A stretch of DNA of 64,000 bases. Source: Ctenosaura bakeri. Taxonomy: Eukaryota; Chordata; Lepidosauria; Squamata; Iguanidae. The translations under genes and the position numbers were made by a program. The notes beneath the pieces are model-generated. The model was not told the origin of the DNA, searched no databases, and was given only the letters and a program-made list of their open reading frames with translations. This document shows positions 21,226 through 33,340 of this stretch, piece by piece. Each line of letters starts with the position of its first letter. The stretch's first letter is position 1. The stretch spans positions 124,001 to 188,000 of the forward strand of contig CAOLHI010000963.1 of assembly GCA_948474755.1 (NCBI GenBank), read 5' to 3'.

Positions 21226-24119
21226 GTTCCAAATTTCTCCAGTGAGAAAGCATTTTTTGTCACATCTTGATACAAGACTTGTTCTGCATTTTTCAATTTT
21301 ATTTATTTGTTTGTTTATTCTACATGTTATAATCTTTTTTGTGAAATGTCGTTGTTAATGTAAAAGCATTTCATCTTGTGCTAATTGCTGTGTTTCTCTG
21401 CAAAAAAGATTATATTTAATAGTTGCTGTATTGGGTACAAAATGCAAATTTTTGCACTCATCTTGCAAAGAAGTTCTGAAATGCAAACCTATCATTGAAA
21501 AAGTCTGTAATCATTGAAAAATCTGCAAAACTCTCATAGCCTTACCCAGCGGAGAGAAAACAAACAGTATACACAGAATGGTCACCAGATCCTCACCTAG
21601 ATGCCTCTTCATTTAAATGGAAGAGGGCATCTCTACGTACACAATGATGTCTACGAAAATTTCCCTGTTAAGGAGTACATTAGACGACATTCTGAACTGA
21701 GAGCATATCTTTTTTGGGGGACAAGGAGGGAGTTTTTGCTCCAGGAAGCTTTAACCAAAGTAGAAACTTAAGAGATTTAAATATAGCTACACATCACTTA
21801 GCCTCTCTGTATACCTGGATCAGAATTAAACAGGTAAGTTTGTCCTTTAGTGATTACAATATCCAGTGATGGCATGCACATGCAAATAAGCCACTAGAGA
21901 TACAGCTCCACACACAGAGAGAACTTTCACAATACTTCCTACACGTTGCTTGCAAGAAGTACTGGCAGACAAATGTGTTTCATGTAGTCCTGGTGGAAAG
22001 TTTTCAAAAGAGAACTTTTGCCCTGAATTGGGAGGGAGAGGACTAGAAGCATTTTCTTTCTTCTACTTTTTCAAGGACGAGAATAATATTTGGGGATATA
22101 AATCCATGGTTTTTCCATCTCAAGCTGCCCTCTAGTCTCTGCGTTTAGATTTCATTCTCTAAATCTGTCAACAATTGGTCAGGTCTTCTTGTTTGTTATT
22201 ATGCACTGAACAGTTGCTCACAGATAGAATTATTATCCCAGTTTAGACCAATTTTATTCATGAGAAGTAACATTTGTCTCTGACTTGGCAAGACAGATGT
22301 AACCTGGCCGGAGTGGCCTTGTGTCTCTTCTCTTCTCATGCTTACCAACTGCTTGGAGGTCAATCTGCTAGAAGTGAAGCTGGTACCCATAATCAGATAT
22401 GAGAATTGGGGCAGCCTGTATTACCTTGTATTATTCTGACACAAGACCAAAGTTTGCATTCCCAAATATAGGATATTCTGTACAAAACAGGACTCTTGGA
22501 ACCCTAGCAAAAGCTGCTGCTGCTTCTGCTTCCATAACTAAACTAGGGCAGATGGCCAGGTGCATTGTGGATCAGTGGTTGCATACCGGAGCTGCATTTG
22601 GGAGCCTCTAGTTGTCCTTGTGCACCAGAGGATATGCACTGAGTAAGGAGGTACTGAATACCTCCTTGTACGATGTCTCAGAAAATACGTATGCTTGCAT
22701 AGCTGGGGGTATCTCTAGTATAAGCCATCAACAGAATGCCACCTTCATTTACAAATGCCACCACTACTGCCACCACACTCCCCTATGAAGACTTTTCAAA
22801 AATCAATTCTGAACACTTCATTAGAAAGATTAATGTGCTTTGCATGATTTCCAAAAGCTAACAGTGACTTATGCTGCAAGCTTATCTCCAAATCAAAGGG
22901 CCACGCAACCTGCTGTTCACATTCTCCTCACTCATTTCGTTTTAAATTATCCCTTCCACTGTGCATAGGTTTCCCCGGAAGCTTTACATTAGATTACAAA
23001 GGATATATATAAACAGGATCGGGGCACACAAGCTAGAGGGGGACTAAATGCCTGTCTAAGTATACAGTTGAGATAAAATTAGTAGACAGAATGTTTATGA
23101 ATATTAAGGCTTTGTGCGTTTACATGGTAAGCTTCAGATTTCTTGTTTTGAAACCCAGAAAATTTGAATTATTATTATTTTTGCATAAAGTAATACAACA
23201 TTTACGCAACAAATATAGAAAATGTCTTGCAGCAGATGTATATCTCCCATCATTTTCAGCATCCTCAAACACCATCCCTAAAGAAGCAAAGTGGGTCATT
23301 TTCCACATGTGAAATAGAAAACAATCTAACCTTCCCGCCTCCCCCACTTTCCCTTATCCTACAAGCAAATCCCCTTTGGCACAGCAAGCATCCAAGCCTG
23401 GGATTTGAAGTTTATGAACATGTCTCTGCATGCTAAATCCAAACACATGATTTACTCAAATAGCTATGGCAGAATGTACATACTAAAGCCCAGTTAATTG
23501 TCTAAGCTACTGAACTGAAAATCATTCCGTGCCATTTTCTTTGCATTTCTCAGAATCTCACCAGCAGTCCTATCCCATTCTGGGTTAAAATTAGTTTGTA
23601 AGCCTATTAAAAATAATTTTTGCATGGAAATACTGCATATTTTGGTATCCACTATTCATAATATAGGAATATTTCACATGTTTTTCCTAAGGTATGCATT
23701 GAAGGTACTTCCACATTACAAAAGCATGGTTGTGAAATTTTTCCAAATGTACGCATATCTGTTCATAGACATTTAAATGCATAACATTTTTAAAAGACAG
23801 ACAAGAATCTGACACTTTAATGATGGAAACTGATAGATATGAGGGCATTTTCACTAACAATCTCTCTTGAATTGGACAAATTTATCCATGCATTGGATAA
23901 TTTTTTTTTAAAAAAAACCCCTTGGTTAATAAGAATTTCTTTTCCATCTCTAGTCTAAACTGTGTATGCCAGTGGATCTTAACCTTTTCTTTACTTGGGA
24001 CCTCTACAAATATAATTTTTTCCTCAGGTCCCCCAAAACTTAACTCAAGATTTAAAATTTTAAATTTAGATTTAAATATTCAAATATTTACTTAAATTTT
24101 CAAATATTTATTTATTTAT

Positions 24120-24306
24120 TAAAGACTTCGGGAGACAAGGATTCAAATTCCTGCTCAGACACTGGGTGACCCTAGGCAAGTCACATTCTCTCAGAGGCAA
24201 GCAAAGGCAAACCTCTTCTGAATAAATCTTGCAAAAAACCACCTGTGATTGGTTCACTTTAGGGTTGCTATAAGTCAGAAGTGACATGAGGGCACACAAA
24301 AACAAA
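24120..24306 (+). mobile_element. tRNA-derived SINE (BovB-tail family), plus orientation
   Basis: GGATTCAAATTCCTGCTCAG (B-box region), CACTGGGTGACCCTAGGCAA, ATAAATCTTGCAAAAAACCA and GGGTTGCTATAAGTCAGAAG, then TGACATGAGGGCACACAAAA, follow the order of the common squamate SINE whose 3' tail is shared with BovB LINEs. Confidence 0.75.
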
Positions 24307-24342
24307 GTGCTGCACACAGGGGAGCTTCTTTCTAGACATCAT

Positions 24343-24543
24343 GGCCATTTCTGCACTGCATTGTTATAGTGCTCTTATTCCACTTTCAACATCTTGAGGA
24401 ATTCTGGGGTTTGTAGTTTACTGAGACTAAAGAGCTCTCTGGCTGAGAATTCTAAATGCCCTCCCTAAACAGCAAACCCCAGGATTCCATAGGATGTAGA
24501 AAGTGGAATAATAGCACTACAACAGTGTTGTGCAGAAATGGCC
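24343..24543. mobile_element. Foldback MITE, GGCCATTTC family, CAT target duplication
   Basis: Ends GGCCATTTCTGCACTGC and TTGTGCAGAAATGGCC. Arms carry CTTTCAACATCTTGAGG / CATAGGATGTAGAAAGTGG and TCTGGGGTTTGTAGTTT / AACAGCAAACCCCAGGATTCC, around a centre with GAGCTCTCTGGCTGAGAATTC. CAT stands at 24340-24342 and 24544-24546. Confidence 0.83.
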
Positions 24544-24555
24544 CATGTCTCTCCC

Positions 24556-24740
24556 TTTGAAAACTGACTTACGGCAACCCTAAGACAAACCTATCATGAG
24601 GGTTTTCTTGGCAAGATTTGTTGCGTTTACCTTTTTCCTAGCTTGAGAGACTGTGACTTGGCTGAGGTAAGCCAGTGGGTTTCCCTGGCTGAGTGGGGAT
24701 TCAAACTCTGATTTCCAGAGTCATAGTTTTGGCACGCACA
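24556..24740 (-). mobile_element. tRNA-derived SINE (BovB-tail family)
   Basis: Reverse orientation: ACGGCAACCCTAAGACAAAC, ATGAGGGTTTTCTTGGCAAG, AGTGGGTTTCCCTGGCTGAG and GTGGGGATTCAAACTCTG, in the order of the SINE family's complement. Confidence 0.78.
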
Positions 24741-25061
24741 CACACCTGCCACCATGTCCCTCTCATCAGGGACCCAGCAGTGGGGGTATGTGTGTGCCCA
24801 GGCAAACTGCTCCCTCATTTGCAAAAAAGGGGGCAGCTTCAACACCCATAACCTCCCACACTGCTACATCTCTGTTGCTGCTGCCGCTGCTGCTGTGTCC
24901 AGCAGGAGGGCTTCATGAACCCCCTGTGAGGGCTCTGCAGATCCCAGAGGTCCCCAGACCCCAGGTTAAGAACCACTGATATATGCAACTTCTGCATTCT
25001 ATGATTCTTTGTGCCACTCCTTTGGTAGTAAATGCAAAGCCAGTTCTAGTTTACATCGGTA

Positions 25062-25110
<49 letters not shown>
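25062..25110. repeat. (AAT)n microsatellite
   Basis: About 16 uninterrupted AAT/ATA units. Confidence 0.95.
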
Positions 25111-25584
25111 GCAGTTTTAGATATGAACATATAGTTTTCACACAAAAGATCTAAGTACAAAAGAGTAGACAAATCCTTGTTGAAATCCTGGACAACTGCA
25201 TTCAGTGCAACTGTGTAAAAACTACTGTGCCAGAAGAACCACACTGGATTCTCCTTCCAATCTCAAATGTACGGAAGCATCAGTTTAATTGTCTGTAAAT
25301 CACACTAAAGAAGACAGCGGGCAGATATTAGAAGCTGATAGTATGTTAATCTTCCAGCACTGAGTTTCTGACAGAGCTTCATGCCTGAGCAATTAGCCTT
25401 GCAAATGAAGTGTGTTTACCTCCCAATGACCAATTACAAAAAGAAGCAGGCTAACGTGCAAGAGCCAATCCTGTGCCAGGACAAACAGATGCCTTGTACC
25501 ATATAACAGAACTTCATTTATAGAGAGAGAGCTGATTGCCTCATGCATACCTTTCAACAGTCCAAATCTGGCAAGGACAGTCAT

Positions 25585-25875
25585 CCCACTTGTTCAGAGG
25601 CTTTTGAAATGTCCCAGTTTCTCCTACTCTCCTCCCTTGTCCTCAGCTTACATCATTTGCTGCAAATTGTGTTCAAAGTGAAAAATTAGTCCAATAGGGG
25701 GAAAAGGAGGGGAAAGGCCAGAAAGGCCTTCCTAGTCAGCCCAGGAAAAAGTAAATTGCTGCAGCCTCTCCTAATTTATTCTTCCTCAGTAATAAGTTCT
25801 GTCATCTTGACCACACTCTCACATTGCTATAGGTGCCCTGGCTTTCATCTGTGAAACATTGGAAGGTATGCTCTT
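25585..25875. repeat. Unclassified dispersed repeat, copy 1 (pairs with 32726-33340)
   Basis: Shares CCACTTGTTCAG, TTGTCCTCAGCTTAC, TTGCTGCA, CTGCTGCAG, TTCTTCCTCA, GATCACACTCT-like and GAAA(C/T)ATTGGA words, in order and orientation, with 32726-33340. No protein homology or clear termini. Confidence 0.55.
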
Positions 25876-26399
25876 GCAGTTTGATCCTGAATTAGAGCAA
25901 ATGTCCAGTGTTACTGAACAGGACTTTCTTAGCTGCACTGCAATCACCCTCTAGGTCCCAACGTCAACTCGCCACTGGGCTCCAAGGCCTTGGGGGGAGG
26001 GCAGCAGAGACAGGAGCTTAGGCCTAAACACAGAATGTTGTGGTAGAAGTCTAAAATAGAGGAATGGACTGGACCCCATCAGGTCACAGACGTAAGGTGA
26101 CATTAAAAAAAAAAGCACAGTATGGGCTGAGTGGGGCTAGAATGTTTCTTCTTGGTGTCATTTTTCTTGTTTTTGCACGGTTCTTTTGTTTTTTTTAGAT
26201 GGGGTGAACTGGGAACAGTTCACTCCACTGCCTCATTCTGCTACCTTTGTAGATAGTTTAGATCAAGATTACACAAATTGGCAGAAAGTACAAATGTTCA
26301 GATCTACAAGTGGCTCTTAGTCATTGTTCCCTCTCATGGCAAATTGAAGTGTCTGAGTGCCTATCAATTTGGAAGTGAAACCGGGACACGCAAAAATAA

Positions 26400-26835
26400 A
26401 GGAGTGGTTTCTATATGCTCAAGAGTCTCCATAACATCCTTAGGTATAAAGCCAGGTATAAAGTCAGCCTCATCCATACCATGGTACTTCTGATTTCTAT
26501 GTATGTTTGTGAAAGTAGGACAATGAAGAAAGCTGACAGGAATGCGAGTCATTCGAAAGGAATTTTATGCCTCCAATGGACTGTTAGAAAGATAGACAAG
26601 CGGGTTCTAGAGCAAATCAAGCTGGAATTTCCACTACAAAACAAAATGGCTATCATACTTTGAGTGCATCATGAGAAAGCACAACTCGATGGAAAAAGCA
26701 ATTCTGCTGAGGAAAGCTGAAAGAGGCAGGAAAAGAGGAAGACTGCATTACAGATGGACTGAGTCTATAAAGCAACAGGCCTGAATTTGCAAGACCTGAA
26801 CAGGGCTTTTAATAAGGGTCACAAAATCCTGTTAG
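26400..26835 (+). mobile_element. RTE/BovB-type LINE 3' fragment
   Basis: Conceptual translation in interrupted frames gives SRTMKKADR, LQWTVRKIDKRVLEQIK, and downstream a segment like MEKAILLRKAERGRKRGRLH followed by WTESIKQQA. These are the motifs after the RT domain in RTE/BovB LINEs (typically W-T-R-RTN.SVL, then GK.EGRRRRGR...W.D). Stops and frameshifts make it a dead fragment. Confidence 0.65.
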
Positions 26836-27320
26836 GGATATGCACTTTCATAACTGTGGGCTTATGTCTGCAGCAAATAGAATTAGGCAGTTCCGTAGCA
26901 TCTCTATCCAGTAAATAGCTGTTGTTACACTACTATGTAGTGGAAGCAGCAAAGTGACCAATGAATATTGGGACCAATGTGCAGTGGGACTGGTGTACAT
27001 TGGGACTGATGCACATCAATCCTCTTATGCTCCCTTACAATTCACTAACAGAGATTCTGCTATATAGCTAAGTAAGCATAAAGTTAGATAACATAACATA
27101 GATTCTGACCAGGATCTTTTGGAGACCTCCCATTCACAGGGTTACCATAAGATATAGTCAACTTGATGACACATTACAACAAATCCCCCAAAATGAAGAA
27201 GAATCCAGTCACATAGAGTAAAATAAAAGTAAATCAATGTAATTTTAAAAACATAGCTATTGCCCAACAAGGACAATTGAGCTAACATGATGTATGGAAT
27301 GCTGAAATACTCATTTAGAG

Positions 27321-27626
27321 CAGTGCTTTCCAAATGGTGAGCTGTGACACAATAGTGTATCGCCTGAAGTGTGTAGGTGTGCCGTCTACAATCTTGGAAA
27401 TGTATGTTATTATTTATAAATTACATATTTTTAGAAATATATGAAAGGTTTTCACGAGATATGTTGTGTCCCCATACATTTTGTTACTACAATTTATGTA
27501 TGCATCTGTATCTCTTATAAGGGGTTAGTTTAACCTCCGGTTTGCTAGTAAAACTGAATGACTGTGTCATGAAATGATGCATGTCTAAAAAATATGTCAC
27601 CAACATGAAAAGTTTGGAAAGCTCTG
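27321..27626. mobile_element. hAT (Charlie-like) non-autonomous element with perfect 8-bp duplication
   Basis: The 306-bp element starts CAGTGCTTTCCAAATGGTGA and ends AAAGTTTGGAAAGCTCTG, giving 14-bp imperfect terminal inverted repeats. ATTTAGAG is exactly duplicated at 27313-27320 and 27627-27634. The body (GTGAGCTGTGACACAATAGTG, then GTGTGCCGTC) resembles Charlie-type hAT elements. It has no coding capacity. Confidence 0.9.
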
Positions 27627-29177
27627 ATTTAGAGAGAAAAAAATGATGGGTGAAGAAGAGAGAGAGCTAGCCTTCTCGGGCTCCTAACAGCTCATGAAAA
27701 ATACCCAGCGATTAGGTTGGGGTGCAGGACCTCCACAGAAGTGGAAAAACCATGAATATAATTAACCTCCCCAAATTGTATTTAGCACACACACAAAACT
27801 ACTTGTATTGTTGGGGTGGCTAAGCATGTGTTCTCTTGCTCACTCTCTAACTCATGTGGATGGGAGCGGGGAGGAGATGGGACAGCGGAGTGGGAGGAAG
27901 GAGAAAGCCATCCCATCGTCTTCTGCCTTCCTGCCTGCAAAAGTAAGCAAGTGAGTGAATGCAAGAGCCCTCCCTTCTCCCATTCCATCCCCTTCCCACC
28001 TCCAGCCCGCACGCGTGAGCACCCTGCCTCCTCTCTTCCAATCCCCTTCCCTACTTCCACACACACAAGGGAGAAAACATGCAGGGCCTCCTCCTGCCCC
28101 ATCCTCTTCTTCCCAGTAATCCACAACTAATCAAATCCATGAATGCTTAACTGGCCAATGTGGAGGGCCGACTGTATATATTGAGCAAAAACTGCTATTT
28201 TTTTCCTGGTTCTGCAAGAATCCTTCTCTGGGCTCAGTAAACAAAGGACTGTCTACTCAACATTCAGTGTAGAACATGCTGTACTCACTCTTGATTGCCA
28301 TCTTTTCCCTACAAAGTGAAAAGAAGTAGAGAGGGAGGGAAAAAAAGGAAAAAGGAAAAAAAGCTCAAGAGGAGGAGAGAAAAAACTTGGTGTCTATAAT
28401 AAACATGCAATCACGAGTAGCTAGAGTGGTAAGATCTTCTGACAGTGAAACAACGGAGGGAGAATGTTTATCTTTCCAGATGTGGAGTACAAGGTCTTTC
28501 AGTATTAGTAAAAGTACACAGGATCCAGCCACATTTACCACTGGTTAAACTCTATGTCTCAGGGATGTAATTTAAAAGAACATGGGGGTCTTCAAATATC
28601 ACATTTTTTTCCAGTGCAAAATTAAAACACTGTAATACATCCAAGCCAAAAGGGGTACCCAATCATATGGCACATGGAATCATTATCAATATTACATAGC
28701 CAACATTTAGCTGAAGAGGATGCTTATATCCTATGTATTTTGTTGTTAATTTGCCATCAAGTCAACTTCAGCTTGCTGTTGCTGCTGCTTCTGGCTTCCC
28801 TTCTATAAACTGAAAATGCATCATTTTTACTTCAATATAATTGTTTGTTCCTTGAGCAACTTGGTTGGTGGCCAGAACATATAAAGAAGTCAATTTGTTT
28901 TGAAGGGTTTTGGTTTTTTGTGACCTTTGCTAGATGAAAAACACGTGAAATATTCAAAATTATGTCTACTCTTTCCTTTAACTAGAGCTCAACCAGAGAA
29001 ATATATAAAACAACGGTTTATCTAATTCTAGGGAACTCACATGGCCCCTGAAGTCTGAGTTAATTAATCCCAAGATTCCTCAACTAGTTTTAACTAGGAA
29101 TTTTACAGTTTTTTGAAAGTGCTTAGATCGCTCTTAAATATTATTTTCCCTAGGCACTCTCATTGTTTTTAAATGGT

Positions 29178-29297
29178 AATCACAGTGTGGTATAGTGGTT
29201 TGGGTAGCGGACTGGACATGTGAGAGATAAAGACTGAATTTTTCCCTCAGCATGAAACTCACTGGCTCCTGCTTTATTTCTGCAATTGTGAGAATAA
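29178..29297 (+). mobile_element. tRNA-derived SINE 5' part, cut by a MITE
   Basis: CACAGTGTGGTATAGTGGTT, TGGGTAGCGGACTGGACATG and CAGCATGAAACTCACTGGCT match the tRNA-like head of the BovB-tail SINE family. It stops at the MITE at 29298; the expected continuation is not obvious after 29706. Confidence 0.6.
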
Positions 29298-29703
29298 CGC
29301 CATTTCTGCACGACTGAGCTCCAGCAAGTCCTTCTGTTGCAGCCCTGGCAGGGAGGAAAGAGCACCAGGAACGCTCTCCTTTGCACCTTGCTCTGTCACT
29401 GAGGAGGGGAATGTGCTGGCCCCTCCTCTTCCTTCCGCAGCACACACAGGCACTTGCCATTGCTGCACTGGGGAGGGAGGTGTTGCCAGCGCACTTCTGC
29501 CATTCTGCACACCTGGGAAGGGCGGCAGCACCATATGATCGTAGATGTAAAACATTTTTTTTCTATTTTGCAAATACTGCATGAATGTGCCACTTGGGGG
29601 GCAAGATGGCATGAGCCAGCAACAATGTCATGCAGAAGCACAACCAGCCAACCGCTACCATCCTGGCCCCACATCGACATAGCCCCCTCATGCAGAAAGG
29701 GCC
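29298..29703. mobile_element. GC-rich MITE (GGCC-terminal family), TAA target duplication
   Basis: Left end CGCCATTTCTGCACGACTGA, right end CATGCAGAAAGGGCC; TAA at 29295-29297 and 29704-29706. The 406-bp body is strongly GC-rich (CAGCCCTGGCAGGGAGG, CTGCACTGGGGAGGGAGG) compared with AT-rich flanks. Open frames inside are short and on both strands, with no recognised domain. Confidence 0.8.
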
Positions 29704-29999
29704 TAAGTAAAAACTGTAAAACATTTTTTTTTCTCTCCAGAGAAAAGAGGCCAATAAGAAGTTCAGCTTCTGTCCATCAGGATGGTGGCCAATGAAATGC
29801 CAGAGAGAGAGTTCAGAGATGAGACACTGAATAATCACCTATTCCAATTGTTCCCTGATATCCCTAGCAACAAATGCTTACCTAACCTCTGACCTGTCAG
29901 CCAGATCCAGCCCACAACGGCTCCCCATCTGTACCATCAGTTTATTCCTCCACCCCAGACTCCTACCCCTGATGGGGAGGAAGTATTCTCACTAACAAT

Positions 30000-31010
30000 C
30001 TGTTACCCTGAAAATCTGGGGGTCCCAGAGGTACACCTCAATATGCTTCAAGTGATGGGGAAAGTAAGCTCAACGGAGCACAAGCAATAACAATGCCAGA
30101 GGCAAGGTAACCTAGCGAGATCTTTTACCAGTCAGAAATCACACAAAAAGGTCCAATTAATGACTTTATTAAACAGTAGTAGCACTCATCAACGCAAACA
30201 CTCACACACACATCCAAGGGCTAAAGAGAAATAAAGAGTGGAAATAAGATAGAGGGATTGTTGAAGGATTTGTAGTTTGGGTGATACTGCACCTTTTCCT
30301 GAAGTCCTCGGCCCAGAAAGCAGTGAAAGGAAAGGAACTCAGCGAAGAGACGCTGAGGAGATCACGCAGCTGTCGGGAGGAGGGAGCGGTCAGTTGGTAT
30401 GACTGGGAGGTATCAAAGAACTAGGCAAAAATGGGGTCTATTTGTAGGAAAAAATTACTTTGAGGGCAAATCCTTTCCCGGGGAGAACAAAGGGGACAGC
30501 AATGGAAAACAACTTCACACTGGCAGCTTCTTTGATATTGGAAGATAACAAGGTGTTACCCAAGTATCAGGATCTTCCACTGCTTTGGGTTGCAGTGTGA
30601 GTTTATGTAAATGGTCCTTGCCTGATAAGATTTTATTGATTCCAGTGCCCAACTTTGTGAGAAAAACTCTTAATCGCTTCAAGTTGGTTCCTTAAAGGTT
30701 GAGGACCTTTTGTCCACTGTGGGTTGGCACAGCTTGAGGTCTCCTGTGGCTACGTGACTGGGGAGTTTACTGGCCTGACCTGGTTCTTTCGATTGTACAA
30801 CCGTTGTTGCCTACGTGCTCATCCGGGTGACCTCTCTGGTGGGTTGGATTGGTTTTATATCAAAGTTGTAGACCCCGGGACAGGGTTTACCAAGGGGGCA
30901 ACAAGTCTCATGGTCAGAGATAAGAGCATCTGCCAGCTCAACATGGAAAACAAGACATTTTCTTGATACAGACCAGGCACAAGGCATCCCTCCCCAGTCT
31001 GTCTACAGGA
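30000..31010 (-). repeat. Possible solo-LTR-like or unclassified repeat
   Basis: On the minus strand the region has a TATA-like GATATAAAACC near 30860 and an AATAAA signal near 30170, and it could be bounded by TGTAGACAG and GGGTAACA. The flanks show no 4-6 bp duplication and the spacing is long for an LTR, so this is weakly supported. It contains no retroviral reading frame. Confidence 0.25.
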
Positions 31011-31196
31011 TTTTTAACTTTTGGACTGTAATCCCCAGAATCCCCGCTTCAGTGGTCAAGAATCCCCAAGTCAACCAATTGGGTATGTGTGCGTCCATAT
31101 GTTAACAGAGTGCAGGAAATCAGGCATACCTACTTGGGGTTCTGGCTATATCCTTTGTGGGCTCTCAAGCACTCCTTCCCCAGGAACACAGTCTGA

Positions 31197-31363
31197 GGCC
31201 ATTTCTGCACTACACTCTTATAGTGCTATTATTCCACTTTCAAGATCCTATGGATCCTGGGGTTTGCAGTTTAGGGAGGGGCCTCTAAACTGCAAACCAC
31301 AGGATTCCATAGGATGTTGAAGGTGGAATAATAGCATGATAAGAATGTAGTGCGGAAATGGCC
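31197..31363. mobile_element. Foldback MITE, GGCCATTTC family, TGA target duplication
   Basis: 167-bp hairpin. Left arm GGCCATTTCTGCACTACACT, then CACTTTCAAGATCC and GGGGTTTGCAGTTTAGGGAG; right arm mirrors it and ends GTAGTGCGGAAATGGCC. TGA stands at 31194-31196 and 31364-31366. Confidence 0.87.
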
Positions 31364-32725
31364 TGACTCTCAGGAAAAGACAAGTTTCCTACCCAGATCT
31401 AATCCTTTTGAAATGTTATTTACATTAGCGCCCATCACAATATCCTGCAACAGTGAATACCATAAGCTATACGCTCATATAAAGAAACACTTCTAACGTT
31501 GTTTCACATCTGCTGCCTGCAATATAAATTTATGAACACAGCTGCTGAGCTTGATTTTTCCTTTTTTTTTTTTGTAATTTTTGAAAGAATGATGCATTTT
31601 CCTTTAGAAACAATGAAAGCTAATTTGTCATATGTGTTTGCTGCATGATTGTGAGTAGCTGGACACAGCTCTGAGGTTTGGTTGTGCAAAGACAAAGATT
31701 TTGCACAAGCATTTGCACAGCTCTGAGTTTGGATGGGGTGCAGGGAGTAGATGCTCTCTTTCTTGTTCTCTCTCTGAAACACGTGTCTATTCCACAGCCA
31801 AATGACAATCCTGAGTCACATGGCCCTGGCAGCCCCAGAAGTTCAACATTTACTCCAATCTCACCTGGTAGAGCTGTTGGGTGTCTTAGCTATTTTTGAA
31901 TACACAATTCCCAAACTGGGAGCCCTTTCCCACAGAGAAACTGCTAATTAACTACACTTCCCTCTGGTGGGCAGCTATCTTCTGGCAACCTCCATCAGTA
32001 TGTCCACATATACATGATGTGTCTGTCAATCAAAAGGTCGATACCTCCTAGAGAGATAGACATTTGTTTTGCTCATTTACGGAGATTCACAAACCCCAGG
32101 AGTAGCTCTGGACTGGAATTAATAGGACTGTGCTGTTGCAGATGCAAGGGAGTGATAAACAAGCCCATTACACTGGGATCCTGATGGTTTCTTTAATCCT
32201 GTGATCCTCCACGGAAAGAGAAAAGAGGGTGCAACATGTGTCACCAATGCAATGAGATTTTCCTCCCCATCTCTTGTCAGTTCCTGAGTGTCCTCTCATG
32301 GCACCTAGTTAATAGGCACAGTACGTATATTCCCACTGTGTCTGCAACCTTCTGCACACTCACTGGGAAATCGGAGCCCTTGAAATCAATGAGACTGAAA
32401 GGCCAGCTTATGCATAGCAGTCGATCAAATGTGGAAACTGTTTTGCATCATTCCACGTGGAATCTGTTATCATGTGGCATGCTCTCTGAGTATAGTGGTT
32501 TACCACGTGGTTGGGACAATGGCTGCAAATTTGGTTGTTTATTGTAATATATGTTTATTACTTCTCAGCCTGCTAGGTCCCCTGAGGTCATGCACCAAGG
32601 ATTAAAAGAAGAAAACTTTATTTACAAACTAAAGCAAAACAATTTTAAAACCAATTTTAATGATAGCACATCTTTCAACTGTCTTAATTTGGTAAGACAG
32701 TCCCAAATTAACCTCAGTTAAGTTA

Positions 32726-33340
32726 ACCACTTGTTCAGCTGTTTTTAAAATATCCCACCCTGTGCCTTTGTCCTCAGCTTACTTTAATTGCTCATAGAAT
32801 CATAGAGTTGGAAGAGATCACAGAGGCCATCCAGTCCAACCCCCTGCCATGCAGGAACACACATTAGATCACTTTCAACAGATGGCCATCCAGCCTCTGC
32901 TTAAAAACCTCCAAAAAAGGAGACTCCACCACACTTCGAGGCAGCATATTCCACTGCTGAACAGCTCTGACCATCAGGAATTTCCTCCTGAGGTTTAGGT
33001 GGAATCTCTTTTCCTATAGTTCTGACTCTATTGCACCTTGTCCTAGTCTCTGGAGCACTGGAAAACAAGCCCGCTCCCTCTTCGACATGGATTCATGCTG
33101 CAAACTGAATTCAAATTACAAAGTAATTTGCACTCTGTGAATTCAGCAAGCAGGAGAGGAGAGAAGGAGGTGGGATCGTGCCCCTCTAAAGAGGGTCAGG
33201 CAGAAGCAAACTGCTGCAGTCTCATCTAGCTTGTGTGTTCTTCCTCATGAATAATTTTTTCCATTTTGATCACACTCTGATATTGCTTGGCCATACCTGT
33301 TCCGGTTTTCATATGTGAAATATTGGAGGTTATGCAACAT
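32726..33340. repeat. Unclassified dispersed repeat, copy 2, interrupted by CR1
   Basis: Collinear with 25585-25875 but split at TTAATTGCTC by the CR1 insertion; it resumes at GATTCATGCTGCAAACTG. The short resemblance of the two junctions (TTAATTGCT / ATTCATGCT) may be a decayed target duplication. Confidence 0.55.
32795..33090 (-). mobile_element. CR1 LINE 3' fragment
   Basis: Plus strand reads ATAGAATCATAGAGTTGGAA, GGCCATCCAGTCCAACCCCC, GATGGCCATCCAGCCTCTGC and TTCCTCCTGAGGTTTAGGTG, the complement of a CR1 3' end including its ATTCTATGATTCTAT-type terminus. On the minus strand it runs through the ORF2 C-terminal region to the tail. Confidence 0.9.

Larger units (their letters stand above)
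23970..24978. mobile_element. hAT-like element split by later insertions
   Basis: The left end CAGTGGATCTTAACCTTTTC and the right end CCAGGTTAAGAACCACTG form terminal inverted repeats of hAT type. The 8-bp flanks GTGTATGC and ATATATGC match at 6 of 8 positions, as expected for an aged 8-bp duplication. Inside are at least three later insertions: SINE fragments at 24120-24306 and 24556-24740 and a foldback MITE at 24343-24543. The remaining hAT sequence has no transposase frame. Confidence 0.72.

Noticed and set aside
27816..28130. Overlapping open frames on both strands
   Set aside because: A locally C/T-rich stretch lacks stops; no splice sites or domains, and both strands are equally open.
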